From: Paroedura picta
Taxonomy: Eukaryota > Chordata > Lepidosauria > Squamata > Gekkonidae
Assembly: GCF_049243985.1 (NCBI RefSeq)
Contig: NC_135369.1
Span: forward strand, 26,520,765 to 26,584,764
Length of the DNA: 64,000 nucleotides
Direction of reading: 5' to 3'
The position numbers and the translations under genes are program-made. The first letter of the stretch is position 1. Each line of letters opens with the position of its first letter. The notes beneath the pieces were generated by a model. It did not search any database. It saw only the letters and a program-made list of their open reading frames with translations, and was not told where the DNA came from. Of this stretch, positions 40,201 to 51,194 are shown in pieces.

Positions 40201-42210
40201 TGATATTAGCGCTCTCTCAGCCTCACCCACCCCACAGGGTATCTGTTGTGGGGAGAGGAAAGGGAAGGCGACTGTAAGCCGCTTTGAGCCTCCTTCGGGT
40301 AGGGAAAAGCGGCATATAAGAACCAACTCTTCTTCTTCTTCTATGTTTCCCAGAGAGCATTGTGCTCTGTAAATACCAACTTGCTGATAGTCTCTGGTCC
40401 CAAAGATGTCTGCCAAACCTCAACCAGAGCCAGGGCCTTTTTGGCTCCAAACAGTGCCCATCGTCATAGAATCATAGAATAGAATAACAGAGTTGGAAGA
40501 GATCTCCTGGGTCATCTAGTCCCACCCCGCACTATGCAGGACACTCACAACCCTATCGCTCATCCACTGCCACCCCCTTGAACCTTCACAGAATCAGCCT
40601 CTCCGTCAGATGGCTATCCAGCCCCTGTTTAAAAATGTCCAAAGATGGAGAACCCACCACTTGGTGGGTGACCCCTGGGATAGGCACACAGTCTCTTTTG
40701 GGCCTAAACATCTAGTTTAAACATCTGGTTTAAAGATGTCAAGCAGGCGGGTCAAAACCCTAAAGATCCCTGCAAGAGCTACCACTCCATTATGGGCCTT
40801 GTGGGAGGGTCCTGCCCCAAAACAGAAGGATCAACTCACATGACAATAGCCGTGCTGGCCTCCTGAAAGCAGGGACACAGCTGATGCAGCGAGCAGTTCC
40901 CCAGATCCAACCTAAAGAAGAAAACAAAGGAGTCGTTGTCCTAACCCACAGAAGATGGGCATGCTCTTTATCTGCCTGGCTAGGCCTTTCTAAGTTTCTT
41001 TCCCCTATTAGAGAGATGTGTTCTCACACTGGGCTGCAAGAAACGACCCTTATGGAAGCTTTCTCTTGCTGAAGGATTTCCATTCAACTCAAAAGGTGGA
41101 ACTACTACACCAGCCTTTTGTGTTTACGGTAGAGAAACAATGTGGTGCAGTGGTTATGAAAAGGATTCAGCAGAGCAAGACTCATATCTGTGCTCAATCA
41201 TGGAAGCTCATCAGATGGACTTTGGGCCGGTCACTCTCTGTCAGCCTAGCCTACCTTCACAGAGTTGTTGTTGTATGGATAAAATGAAGATGGGGAAAAC
41301 AACATATTCCCACTAGGGTGTATCAATATCTCTACTGCTGTGGGAATAAAACAGGAAAAGTAGATCTACATATACCACCCTGAACTCCTTGGAAGAAAAG
41401 CAGGATGGAAATAATTACCCTCTTCCAAATATCTAAAGGGCACTGACTAATGCACTAATCCTGCTTTCTCTGTGTCGACCTCAAGAAATGAAAGCAGAAG
41501 AACTCAATTTGGGGGGCTCTTGATGAGGGTCCCCAACAGCTTTCAATGGATGAAGACAGAGGACCACTCTAGAATGCCAAAAAATGGAGAGGGGGGGGAG
41601 GATTAACCCTTTCAAGGATACCTTCCCTCAACAGTAGAGAACATTGAATTTACCCAGAATGGGGACTGTTAAAAAAAATTCAATGTGATCCCTGCCCTGT
41701 GATCCCACCAGGATGCCAAATAACATTCCAGGGATCCTTGGAGGCTGTGCCATCTCTCAGTGGTCGGCGGAGTCATCCAGCTCTGCGTTGGGAAATTCCT
41801 GGAGACTTGGAGCTGGGAGTGGGCAGAATTTTTTTGGGGGGGAACACCTCAATAGAGTCTAATGCTATGGAGTTTCCCCTCCAAATTAGCCATTTCCTCC
41901 AAGTGAACCGATCTCTTTCGCCTGGATATGAGCTATTATTCCAGGAGATCCCCGGTGCCACCTGGAGGCTGGCATCCCGAAGTCTCCCTCCGTGGCCGAC
42001 TCACCCGACGACGGCTTCCCGTTCCAGGCAGCAGCGGCCCAGGAGTTGCGCGCCCGTCCGAGCGCCACAGAAGGCGGCCACCGCGGAGCTGTTCCGCACC
42101 GAGCCGGCGCAGCAGGCGCTGCAGACCTGCGGGGGGCCGGGCTCAGAGGCCGGGGCGGCGGCGATCGCGCCCCGTAACAAACACAGGAGCAGCCAGCTGG
42201 GCGCAGCCAT
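37176..42210 (-). CDS. ATRAID: ATRAID, complete six-exon gene (225 aa)
   Basis: All-trans retinoic acid-induced differentiation factor, a type I membrane glycoprotein linked to lysosomal/late endosomal function and nitrogen-bisphosphonate sensitivity in mammals. Six exons (206, 72, 72, 122, 101, 105 nt) sum to 678 nt and read through in frame to TAA at 37178-37176. The product has an N-terminal signal peptide (SWLLLCLLRGAIAAA), a Cys-rich region (VCSACCAGSV, GRCC), a short leucine-rich stretch (LEHLPEDAFRGFTQLQTL), an EGF-like module (CAPDGPGLHLCLCEGPYHGY then KC) and one C-terminal membrane span (YLMFYGTLGAVTTTLSILVW) before a basic tail QRRKVK. Length is close to human (229 aa). It lies upstream of CAD on the same strand, as in mammals. 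An upstream in-frame ATG exists at 42222. Confidence 0.96.
37395..37480 (-). mobile_element. LINE 3' end
   Basis: TATTTATATACCACCCTCCC and GCTCAGGGCAGTTTACATTG, reverse orientation; host of the SINE at 37493. A similar one lies at 11757-11825. Confidence 0.55.
37493..37768 (-). mobile_element. tRNA-derived SINE with (AAG)n
   Basis: Minus copy: (AGA)n, GAGTTGGTTCTTATATGCCG to AATCGAACCCGGCTCGCCAG and CCTAACCACTACACCAAA. Inserted in a LINE 3' end in the ATRAID terminal intron (between exons 5 and 6). Confidence 0.88.
38059..38159 (-). CDS. ATRAID: ATRAID exon 5 (EGF-like)
   Basis: 101 nt, WLCPEDSLCAPDGPGLHLCL and CEGPYHGYKCLRK: six cysteines in EGF-like spacing. Acceptor TGCAG, donor AAG|GTAAGC. 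Confidence 0.95.
38913..39034 (-). CDS. ATRAID: ATRAID exon 4
   Basis: 122 nt, ALPAELDCPGGSNVWENITT to HSQRNSCNGSGGLG. Two N-glycosylation sequons are visible (NIT, NGS). Acceptor CCCAG, donor G|GTATGA. Confidence 0.93.
39225..39598 (-). mobile_element. tRNA-derived SINE, second family, interrupted
   Basis: GACACATGAAGCTGCCTGTT and ACAGACTGGCAGCAGCTCTC on the left, GAGGATTGAACCTGGGACCT and GGCTCTGCCACTGAGCCATG on the right, separated by about 180 bp of other DNA. It sits in ATRAID intron 3. Confidence 0.7.
39677..39748 (-). CDS. ATRAID: ATRAID exon 3
   Basis: 72 nt, DLTINPLEHLPEDAFRGFTQ and LQTL, a leucine-rich-repeat-like unit. Acceptor TGCAG, donor CT|GTAAGT. Exons 2 and 3 are both 72 nt (24 codons), the size of one LRR unit. 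Confidence 0.94.
40062..40342 (+). mobile_element. tRNA-derived SINE, full length with (CTT)n tail
   Basis: AGAGCCAGTTTGGTGTAGTG (A box), AAGTTCGATTCTTCACTCCC (B box), CTGGGTGACCTTGGGCTCGC, and TAAGCCGCTTTGAGCCTCCT before (CTT)n. Same family as 13068, 37493 and 43400. Confidence 0.9.
40463..40735 (-). mobile_element. CR1 LINE 3' end
   Basis: TCATAGAATCATAGAATAGA, GGGTCATCTAGTCCCACCCC and AGATGGCTATCCAGCCCCTG. Confidence 0.87.
40840..40911 (-). CDS. ATRAID: ATRAID exon 2
   Basis: 72 nt, LDLGNCSLHQLCPCFQEAST then AIV; matches the human LDLQNCSLEDPGPNF region. Acceptor TTTAG, donor CAT|GTGAGT. Confidence 0.93.
41130..41410 (+). mobile_element. CORE/MIR-like tRNA SINE
   Basis: CAATGTGGTGCAGTGGTTAT, CTTTGGGCCGGTCACTCTCT and GTTGTTGTATGGATAAAATG. 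Located between ATRAID exons 1 and 2. Confidence 0.65.
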
Positions 42211-42340
42211 GATGGAGCACATGACAACGCCTGGCCGCGGCTCCCTCCTTCCTCCGGGCGCCTCAGACACTCCCCAAATTGGCCAAGCGAGGGCAGGGCA
42301 GATCCGCCGGTCACAGCGCGGATATTTTCACGCCCGAACT
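41960..42340 (-). promoter_or_regulatory. ATRAID: ATRAID CpG-rich exon 1 and promoter area
   Basis: Locally GC- and CpG-rich DNA spans exon 1 and about 120 bp upstream, unlike the AT-rich flanks. In mammals ATRAID and SLC5A6 are close head-to-head neighbours; here the CpG-rich SLC5A6 promoter candidate lies 9 kb away, so a shared promoter is unlikely. Confidence 0.55.
42005..42210 (-). CDS. ATRAID: ATRAID exon 1 (coding part)
   Basis: Signal peptide and first Cys-rich segment, MAAPSWLLLCLLRGAIAAAP to CCLEREAVVG. The start at 42210 was chosen because it gives a compact signal peptide; an in-frame ATG four codons earlier (MCSIM) is possible. Donor GG|GTGAGT. Confidence 0.92.
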
Positions 42341-42909
42341 GCTCCGCAGACTCCGCAGTTCACTCGCATCACAAACCAGCCTCTGACCCCAGCTAGTACA
42401 CTGCCTCTGACCCTGGAGGCACCAGGTAGTTTACGTGGTCACTCACAGAGTTCTTTGCCGTGGATTTATCTAATCCCCTCTAAAAGTCATTTGAACCAGT
42501 GGCCATTACTGGACAAACACCTGTCACCTGTCACCAGTGCAGTAGGTTGATCCTGCACCGAGCCTGTATGATCCAACTCTATGATTCCTATTTCAAATAC
42601 TACAGGATGGTTAAAGCTTGTCTTGCCCCCGTAAGGCAGGCCCATGATAAGAGACTCTCCCTAACTAGGGCTGCTCACCACAATTGAATAGCAAACCAAG
42701 GACCAGGTCCTGCGAGCAACTCTGGTGTGACAGAGTGATTGCCACATGCACAGAGAGCTTTTGACGTGGAATTCATGGAGTATGGGTCCATCAAGGGTCA
42801 CTAAGCATGGTGACTGGAAGGGAACCTCCCTATACAGAGGCAGCAAATCTCTGAATACAGTGCTAAGAGGCATCTTCAGAGGAATTCCTCAGGATCTATG
42901 CTCCGTGTC

Positions 42910-43010
42910 CTCCAGGCACCATTAAGACCAACAAATTTTTATTCAAAGTATTAGCTTCCATGTGCATGCACACTTCTTCTAGATGCACACAAAAGCTAGG
43001 CTCAGCTTTG
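42910..43010 (-). mobile_element. Penelope-like 3' tail fragment
   Basis: CACCATTAAGACCAACAAAT and GTGCATGCACACTTCTTCTA, reverse orientation of the tail seen at 32920 and 51195. Confidence 0.5.
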
Positions 43011-43297
43011 TTCAGCTTCAGACCAGCAGCACAGCTACCCATCTGAATCAATGCATGAATCATGAATTCAAAAGGGACAGATTCCAAGTTAGTAGCCATG
43101 TGTGTTTTAATGTTTGACAGAAAGGCGCTTTTGTGACATCTTAAAGACTAACAGAGGTCTTGTGGTGTACGTATGGGGAGGTGAAGTGCTGTCAAGTTAC
43201 CTCTGACCCATGGCAACCCTATGGGTTAATGTCCTCCAACGTGTCCTATCATTAACAGCCTTGCTCAGGTCTTGCAAACTAAGAGGTCTGGCACCTT

Positions 43298-43298
43298 T

Positions 43299-43362
<64 letters not shown>

Positions 43363-43399
43363 AAGAAGAAGAAGAAGAAGAAGAAGAAGAAGAAGAAGA
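43298..43399. repeat. Compound microsatellite (AGT)n(AGA)n
   Basis: About 21 GTA/AGT units followed by about 13 AGA units. The AGA part is the SINE tail; the AGT part looks like an expansion that grew from it. Confidence 0.95.
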
Positions 43400-43668
43400 G
43401 TTGGTTCTTATATGCCGCTTTTCCCTACCCGAAGGAGTCTCAAAGCGGCTTACAGTCGCCTTCCCATTCCTCTCCCCACAACAGACACCCTGTGGGGTGG
43501 GTGAGGCTGAGAGAGCGCTGATATCACTGCCCAGTCAGAACAGTTTTATCAGTGCCGTGGCGAGCCCAAGGTCACCCAGCTGGATGCACGTGGGGGAGCG
43601 CAGAATCGAACCTGGCATGCCAGATTAGAAGTCCACACTCCTAACCACTACACCAAACTGGCTCTGAG
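43400..43668 (-). mobile_element. tRNA-derived SINE nested in an RTE-like LINE
   Basis: Minus copy, GAGTTGGTTCTTATATGCCG to CTCCTAACCACTACACCAAA. Its (AAG)n tail merges with a long (AGA)n(AGT)n microsatellite at 43298-43399. Confidence 0.9.
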
Positions 43669-43739
43669 TCAATCTTCCTCTTTTCCTGCTGCCTTCATTT
43701 TTTCCTAGTGTCTTCTTGTCACTTCTACAACAAAAGTTC

Positions 43740-43820
43740 TTATGTAAACCGCCCTGAGCCTCCGGGAAGGGTGGTATATAAGTATGATCAATAAAAAATA
43801 AAAAAATAAAAAATAAAAAT
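43740..43820 (+). mobile_element. LINE 3' end with (AAAAAT)n tail
   Basis: TATGTAAACCGCCCTGAGCC, GGGTGGTATATAAGTATGAT and a simple AAAAATA tail. Confidence 0.55.
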
Positions 43821-44156
43821 CAGCTCTAGAATGTGCATGCCCCCATGCCTAAGCTGGTTCATGGTATACACGAGACCTGGATCCTGGCAGGGTTGCTGGA
43901 TGACCAGGCAGGAAGATGTCTTGAGGCCTATAGTGCTAGCCCTTCACATTCACAGCCAAAACAGGCTCTGGGAGCTGGTTGTGATTCCACCATGCTTCCA
44001 TCATGGTCTCACCAGGAATGGCATAGGGATCACACTGATGGAACCAAGCCAAAACCTATCCATCATATAATGGCTCTGACAGCTTTTTGCTACAGTGCTG
44101 CTCAGCACTATGGTCACACAGCACTGATGTTGGCGCTATGGGGGACCCTACAGAGC

Positions 44157-44255
44157 AGGGGTGGCCAAACTGTGGCTCTCCAGATGTCCATGGACTACAA
44201 TTCCCATGAGCTCCTGCCATTCTGGAGAGCCACAGTTTGCCCTCCTGCTATTAAG
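44157..44255. mobile_element. Palindromic hAT MITE (family P), degraded
   Basis: AGGGGTGGCCAAACTGTGGC, CCATGGACTACAATTCCCAT and the mirrored AGAGCCACAGTTTGCC are present. The right arm is shortened. No clean target duplication. Confidence 0.75.
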
Positions 44256-44299
44256 CAAGCCATGGTCTGCTAGGAAAGGGGGATGATGATGGGGCCTCT

Positions 44300-44830
44300 T
44301 GGTAGCCATATCTACCATCAAGTTGTGTGGCTATGACCTGATCTATGTCATGACATGATCTCAGATGGTATTCCCTCAATGGTGCTATGTGGCCAGACTT
44401 AGTAACTGGGTTCAGGCTCCAGGATTATGGCACCTTGCATGATGGTCAGGTGGAATTGCTAGTATACAGCAATGTCATGCAGCATGGCAAACACAGTAAA
44501 CACCTGTGCCACCATGGTGGAATGTCTCACCAGCCTACACTTTTGAGACACAGGCACCAGAACCACATCTTCAGCTGGCCAAAGACATGCTCCATAACCA
44601 CGTTTTACAGTAGACCTTATTATATGCTACCATGTCTAGTTCATCCTGTCAGAATATGTCAGTCACTATGGCCACAATTGGTAGCTATGACCACAGATGC
44701 AGGGAAAAGGGGCCACATAGTTGTAATTGGCACAGGGAACAAACCCACCAAGACCCTGGCCTCTTTTCAACTCACCAAGGAGCCAGCTACCACCCTCTAG
44801 CCTTGAGGCCAAGAGTTTGTTGGAGACAGA
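44300..44830 (-). pseudogene. PIF/Harbinger transposase remnant
   Basis: On the minus strand HVFGQLKMWFWCLCLKSVGW aligns with the ERTFGQLKMRFRCL motif of Harbinger (HARBI1-like) transposases, and STMVAQVFTVFAMLHDIAV with the PEKVCxIFxACAVLHNIA motif. Frame changes separate the pieces. No terminal repeats were located. Confidence 0.68.
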
Positions 44831-45649
44831 GGTGAAGATCTAAGCACCTGACACTGCTGAGAAATGAGGCAATGGAAGAGACTCTGGACATCACAACTGG
44901 CATGCAGCTAAAGAACAACATTTGCTAAATAATATCTTATTAAGCCTCTTATTAAAAGGAAAGGGCATTTTCCTCCAGGCAGTTAGTGACCCTAAACTTT
45001 ATGGGAGTTCACACACACACACACACACTCTACTAGGGAATACTAACCAATTTGGCTTCCATTGAGCTAATGCACTATCTAAAACTAATCTCCTGCTTTG
45101 ATAATATACAGAAAACCTCATTATTTTCTTTACTTGGAAATATTTTGAACTGTGGAAATGATGGAGAGGCTGTTAATACTCGGCCCATATTGTGAGGGGC
45201 TGCTTGCGCCGGTAAACTATACATTTGACAGTCTAGCTGGTATCATCTGCTCAGAGGATTCCAAAGTTGGTGGTGAAAGGCAAAAAGCAAGCCAATGTGA
45301 TTGAACAGATGCTCTCTGGAACCACGATTCTAGGCACCAGAGGCTGACCAACATACATTCATTTCTTCAGACCTGCTCCGGTTGGCTTGCAATAATGAAT
45401 CAACCCCAAACAAACCATAAAAACAAATGATAACAATAAAATCCTGATAAAAATATATCAATAAAACCCACCTCTTTCCCACTGCTCTGCAACAACACCT
45501 TTGCTCATGTCAGCAGGGGCTCCTGCAGCTGTGACTTGCAAATTGGTGAAATCAGCAACTACTGGCACACCTGCTTTCTCTGTTGTGGCTTCTTCTGCCT
45601 TGTGGAATAGCCTGCAGGAGACGGTCAGGAAAGCTCCCACTGTCCTGGC

Positions 45650-45838
45650 TTTCCAATAGGCTGCCTAAGGAGGTGGTGAGCTCCCCCTCACTGGCAGTCT
45701 TCAAGCAAAGGTTGGATACATACTTTTCTTGGATGCTTTAGGATGCTTTGGGCTAATCCTGCGTTGAGCAGGGGGTTGGACTAGATGGCCTAGATGGCCT
45801 ATATGGCCCCTTCCAACTCTATGATTCTATGATTCTAA
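45650..45838 (+). mobile_element. CR1 LINE 3' end
   Basis: CCTAAGGAGGTGGTGAGCTC, TTCAAGCAAAGGTTGGATAC, GCAGGGGGTTGGACTAGATG and ATTCTATGATTCTA. Confidence 0.88.
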
Positions 45839-45976
45839 TAACTATGCAAAATTGAACTGTTCAAGAGGGAAAGAAAATGGTTCACAAACATACTTGGAGA
45901 AATTACTGGGACTGTGGTCTATTGTCTTAGTGGGACTGTGGTTTATTGTAAAATGGAGTCTATTATATAATTCCTG

Positions 45977-46299
45977 CAGCCTTTCTCAACCCTTTTACCA
46001 TTGAGAACCCCCTGAAACATTCTTCAGGCTTTGAGCAACCCCAGAAATGGTATGATCATGCAGAATATGGTTGGGAAGCATAGCTGTGTACATGCCCACC
46101 TGAGGCCCCTCTCCTTCCCGTCCCTCCAGGCCCACCATTGGTCATTTTGGGAGGGAGTGGGTAGGTCAACATGGCCATATGGTCATACCATGTTTAACAA
46201 ATTTAAAAATATAAAAATTAACTTGCACCCTTTCAGGAAACCCTTCCAGGGCTGTCAATAAACCCCAGGGTTTCATGAAACCCTGGTTGAGAAAGCCAG
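45977..46299 (-). mobile_element. hAT MITE (family B)
   Basis: Minus-orientation copy: CAGCCTTTCTCAACCCTTTT at left and CCCTGGTTGAGAAAGCCAG at right, about 323 bp, inverted ends of about 15 bp. Confidence 0.82.
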
Positions 46300-46494
46300 G
46301 CTTAATGTATAATGTGAATTCATTCTCTGTACTCTACCTTTAGCCCAGTGAGAAAAAGGACTTAAGTAACATAAATTAAATACTTATGCTGTGCTTCAAT
46401 TCTGTCTGGCAGTTCCAAACTTGTGCAATCCCAATGCATTTGTTATTTAATATTCCATTTTGTTGATCATACTGACTCACTATGTATATAAGTT

Positions 46495-46672
46495 CAGGTG
46501 TGTAGCTGTGTTGGACTGAAGCAGCAGAACAATGTTTGAGTCCAATGGCACCTTGAAAACCAACAAAATTTAATTCAGGTATAAGCTTTTGTCTGCTTCT
46601 ACAAAAGCTTAAACCCAGAATTACACTTTGTTGGTCTTTAAGGTGCCATCGGACTCAAGTTTTGTTTCACTC
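46495..46672. mobile_element. Repeat with foldback 3'-end motif (Penelope-like tail?)
   Basis: GTGTGTAGCTGTGTTGGACT, CAATGGCACCTTGAAAACCA and mirrored TTTGTTGGTCTTTAAGGTGC. The arms are inverted repeats around AAGCTTTTGT. Similar tails occur at 32920-32998, 42910-43010 and 51195-51295, the first next to a Penelope-like ORF. Confidence 0.55.
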
Positions 46673-47159
46673 TGTATAATCTGCCTTGAGTCCTGGTGAC
46701 AAAGGAAGACTACAAATAAACAATCAACATCCAAATCAGCAGAAATAAAACATACCAATAAAATTCAGCACAAACCATGGCAAAAGTAATATTAAAGAAA
46801 TAGTCTTCAGGTCAGCAGTAGACCACAGAAAGGCTATTAAAAACTCCCATTGTAGCAGCACTACTTTGAGAATCTTCATGTGAACCTTTCCAGTTGTTCC
46901 AGAAAACCTGCAGATCTGGTTTGGGATTAGAAAATGTAACTGTTTTAATCACCATGCAGGCAGGTGATAAAATCTATATTGTTGAAACATGAGCATATAC
47001 CTGTGAAACTTCCAGCACTGAGACAGTTGCCATTTCAAAAGTAATCCAAACCAGTTATGAAAACCAATTGCAGCATTGCATGTATTTCAAAACAAAACTG
47101 TTGCAGCATTAAAGAATGTCATCAGTTCAGGTTCAACTGGGGCAATGTTTTTAACGTTA

Positions 47160-47342
47160 GAGTCACCATGGCGTAGTGACTGTAGCGTTGGCCTAGTGAC
47201 CCAGGTTCAAATTCTCTGCTCTGTCATAGAAGTTTGTTGGATGGCTTTGGGCTGGCGATTCTCATCCTGAGGATAAAAGGTAGGTGAACAATGTAAGCTT
47301 CTATGGGCCCCCAGGAGAGATAAATTGTGGGTATAAATTAAA
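47160..47342 (+). mobile_element. CORE/MIR-like tRNA SINE
   Basis: CCATGGCGTAGTGACTGTAG, GACCCAGGTTCAAATTCTCT and GGGTATAAATTA at the 3' end. Confidence 0.65.
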
Positions 47343-47769
47343 GGACAAAGACAAAATGAGCTGCACCTAGCAATGTGTCACCAGAACAAAAAGTGTGTGT
47401 GTGTGTGGGGGGGGGGGGGAGGCAGGTTGACTGACTCATTACACAAAGCCTTATGCATTTTACCTTCAGGTTTCGTCTGGGGAATCGATAAAAACATGAT
47501 GTTACATTTAATACAAATAACAGAAGGTCCCCATGATAAAAATGAAGTATAAAAATTAATATTAAGTAAAAATTAGTTTTATAAATGGATATATACAAGA
47601 TTAATAAACTAAACACTGGGCATACAACAAAACAATAATAATAAAAATATATAATCCATGACGCAAATACCAACCAGAGCATTTGCCTAGTGCTGGAACT
47701 GCAATTAAGTTCTTTTACTAATGGTGAATGACACAGCATTTTACTTACATACAGAGATTAGCTGAGCAA

Positions 47770-48320
47770 GTTCAGGAATCCCAGATCAAAGTTTAACTAA
47801 TGAGGGGCCAAAGTCTGTAAGCTTAAAATCCACTTGATCTCTTTGAACAAAACTTTTTAATTGCGATGGTAAGATTGATATAATCCCCCCCGACATGAAA
47901 TCTTTTTCCATAAAATACTGTACCAAAAGTGTACCAAAAGTGCACTAAATGTTTTGTGAATTATGTTGTTTCTATGACCTGTTAGAGAAGTCATTAATTT
48001 TCTAAAGGTCTTTCTTACATATATCTTACTACAAGAACATCTGATTGCATATGTAACCATGACTTAATTGCATGTTGTGTAGTTGTTTAAAATGTTTTGG
48101 GTTTTTTTTTTAAAGGGATTGATAAACTTTTCATATTTTGTGTTAGGTTACAACATTTGCAGTATCCACATCTAAATGGCTTTTGGGCAAACCTGCTCCT
48201 GGAATGGTGCTTTGTAGGTTCCTTGGAACAAAGATCTTGCCGTGAACCCATTTGTCTCTTAAACTGGATGGTTTTCTTTCGCAAGCATGACCATTGTCAG
48301 AGGTTGGAACCAGAGGACGA
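47770..48320 (-). mobile_element. Penelope-like element fragment (second subfamily)
   Basis: Minus strand: FRCGYCKCCNLTQNMKS, then VTYAIRCSCSKIYVRKT and LTGHRNNI, the linker and GIY-YIG domain of a Penelope-like element, followed by a decayed C-terminus. Broken, older than the 32 kb copy. Confidence 0.7.
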
Positions 48321-49074
48321 GGAATCTGTTGACAAGTCCCCCACCAACCGATAATAATATCTAATCCAACAGTTAATCCTGAAATAACAACAACAGGAGT
48401 TGGCATCTGAATCCCACATAGTTTCACCTGCAGCTCTGAGCCTGGCACTGTTGCTACTGCTTACATGTGGGTCTCCCGTTTCTCACAGAGCTCCATGCCT
48501 GGCAGGCTTTGTAACCGAATTCAGCTGGTAGATCATTCACATTGATTTTATGAACAGAACAAAGACTTTGCACTCTAGAGAAGATGGCACTTGGTAAACA
48601 ACCAGGGGGAGTGGTGATGTCACACACTGCTGTACCCTGACCATTCCAGGAATTCCTTCCAAGGCAAAAATATTGCTAGGTGTCTTTCAGAATCCTTTGT
48701 GACACTGAATAGGGATTCTGCATAGGGGTGACATTTCTCAGGGATGCACGGTCTGTCTCTCAGTGCAGCACTATTACAGTGTTAGGTAGATGGCAAACGC
48801 TCTAGTTCTGGAACTATTCTCAATATCATGCAGACACACACTATGCACACTGTACTACCAAAGTGCATTCTATGGTGACTGGTGATGTGTGTATTGATGT
48901 GGAGTCTTTTTATTCCTTAGATTTGGATTTTTTACGCTGCCTCTCCCGGCAAAGCATTTCGGGGATACCGCATCTCTGCGTATTACAATAGTACCCACCT
49001 CCCTAACACATAACTGGGCTTTAAGATGCTTGAAGACTACCAGCTGCATTCCATGTTTAGACACTGAGAGCTAG

Positions 49075-49237
49075 GCATTTTGGGAGGCTCTCCCACAACT
49101 GTGGAACTCTCTTCCACTACCTAAACAAGGGGGTGGCAAGTTACAGTGGTTGAGCGATAGGGTTGTGAGTGTCCTGCATAGTAGAGGGTTGGACTAGATG
49201 ACCCAGGTGGTCTCAACTCTATTATTCTATGATTCAA
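49075..49237 (+). mobile_element. CR1 LINE 3' end
   Basis: GTGGAACTCTCTTCCACTAC, AGAGGGTTGGACTAGATGAC and ATTATTCTATGATTC. Confidence 0.83.
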
Positions 49238-49751
49238 GGTTTAAACTTTTGTGCACACTTCGACAGATACCACAGTCAAGATTCATGAGTAATTGGGCCA
49301 TTATAGTGGAGACCTGAGGCAGCAATGCTGGGAAGGGCAGGATATAAATAAAAGAAGACATAAACTAGTTTAGTTAGTTTCAATAGGAAAATAAGACAAA
49401 TTCATTGAGGTCCATCAATAGCTATTAGCCACAATTAATAAATGAAACATCCGTGATTAGGGACAGTATATCTCTGAATGCAATGCTGGAGTGAAAATGA
49501 CAAATCTAATTGTAAAGTGATACAAACTAGGGGAAATTTTTATTTAGGCCTTAGTGTCTTGTCTGTCAGACTTCTCAGGGCGTCCAGTTGTCTCCTACGT
49601 GAATCAGGCTACAGCAGTTGGTCTGGCACAGCTGCTCTTACATTCTTAACTGGACTATTTTAAATGTTGTACAACACTCGATAGCCACACTTTGGTAGGA
49701 GTAACTATTAATGAATTTAACAGGACTTATGTCCAAGTAAAATGCATATGA

Positions 49752-50470
49752 GATTGTTGTTGTTGTTGTTATGTGCGAAGTCGTGTCCGACCCATCGCGA
49801 CCCCATGGACAATGATCCTCCAGGCCTTCCTGTCCTCTACCATTCCCCAGAGTCCATTTAAGTTTGCACCTACTGCTTCAGTGACTCCATCCAGCCACCT
49901 CATTCTCTGTCGTCCCCTTCTTCTTTTGCCCTCGATCGCTCCCAGCATTAGGCTCTTCTCCAGGGAGTCCTTCCTTCTCATGAGGTGGCCAAAATATTTG
50001 AGTTTCATCTTCAGGATCTGGCCTTCTAAAGAGCAGTCAGGGCTGATCTCCTCTAGGACTGACCGGTTTGTTCGCCTTGCAGTCCAAGGGACTCGCAAGA
50101 GTCTTCTCCAGCACCAGAGTTCAAAAGCCTCAATTCTTTGACGCTCGGCCTTCCTTATGGTCCAACTTTCACAGCCATACATTGCAACTGGGAAGACCAT
50201 AGCCTTGACTAAACGCACTTTTGTTGGCAGGGTGATGTCTCTGCTTTTTAGGATGCTCTCTAGATTTGCCATAGCTTTCCTCCCCAGGAGCAAGCGTCTT
50301 TTAATTTCTTTGCTGCAGTCCCCATCTGCAGTGATCTTGGAGCCCAGGAAAATAAAATCTGTCACTATCTCCATTTCTTCCCCTTCTATTTGCCAGGAAT
50401 TGAGAGGGCCGGATGCCATGATCTTTGTTTTCTTGATGTTGAGTTTCAAGCCAACTTTTCGTTATGCCTA
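49752..50470 (-). mobile_element. RTE-BovB LINE, 5'-truncated 3' end
   Basis: Minus-strand copy of the same element; its remaining frame (about 226 codons) is open and differs from the 24 kb copy at roughly 8 residues. The 3' tail is (AAC)n at 49755-49770. Right of about 50470 the sequence departs into a short unrelated stretch. Confidence 0.93.
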
Positions 50471-51194
50471 TTGGAACTGTCCATAGAGTTTTCATGGCAA
50501 AGATACTGGAGTGGTTTGCCATTTCCTTCTCCAGCATATGAGATTAGGTTGTCCATATTGTTGCCAGCCAAGAGGTGGCCCTGGAATTTTCCTGGAATTT
50601 AAATCAACCTCCAGACTACCCTGCTGAGCTCCCTCCTGTCACCTCCCTGAACTCTGCCTTTCCCAGGCGTTGTCTTCAAATTGAATTTCCCAAACTGCTA
50701 TTGACAACTCTACACTTACATAATACACTCTTTCTGACACACCAAGGTGCAATTAACTTTGTTCAATTTGTAGTTGTGGTAAATACTGATCTAGTCTCGC
50801 CTTGAGCTTTCCTGCCCCCACCTTAGCCAGTTCCTTATGCCTGCCATCTTCCAATCTGTCCATCCAAAATTGCTTTCCTTCCTGCCCATCACCCAAGCCA
50901 CTTCCTTGTGCCTGCTCTAACCTAACACTGGTTTAGCATGTATGGTGTCCAAGTTGCTACACAACAGACAGAACGAGAGAGCGACCATGTCCATGAAACA
51001 CGTCAGGTTGAACAATCTGGATATTGGCCATTGCAACATCTAGTGGCAGCCAGTTCCACAAGTTAATTATATCCTAAGAAGATTGATAAATACTTCCTTT
51101 TGTCTCATCTGGTCTCCTACATTGCAGGGCAGAGGTGAGTGCTGATTCAAACACGAAAATGATCTGAATCTCTACTCCTGTTGTAGATTCAATT

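Larger units (their letters stand above)
43178..43740 (-). mobile_element. RTE-like LINE fragment with nested SINE
   Basis: AAGTGCTGTCAAGTTACCTC and CCTTGCTCAGGTCTTGCAAA on the left, GAGTCAATCTTCCTCTTTTC on the right: same element as 53079-54240. A tRNA-derived SINE and its microsatellite tail (43298-43668) are inserted between. Confidence 0.72.

Noticed and set aside
43272-43628. Frame starting with poly-Val and poly-Glu
   Set aside because: It is the (AGT)n(AGA)n microsatellite read into a SINE.
43811-44800. Plus-strand frames of 137-146 codons
   Set aside because: Antisense to the Harbinger transposase relic or within repeats; no independent support.
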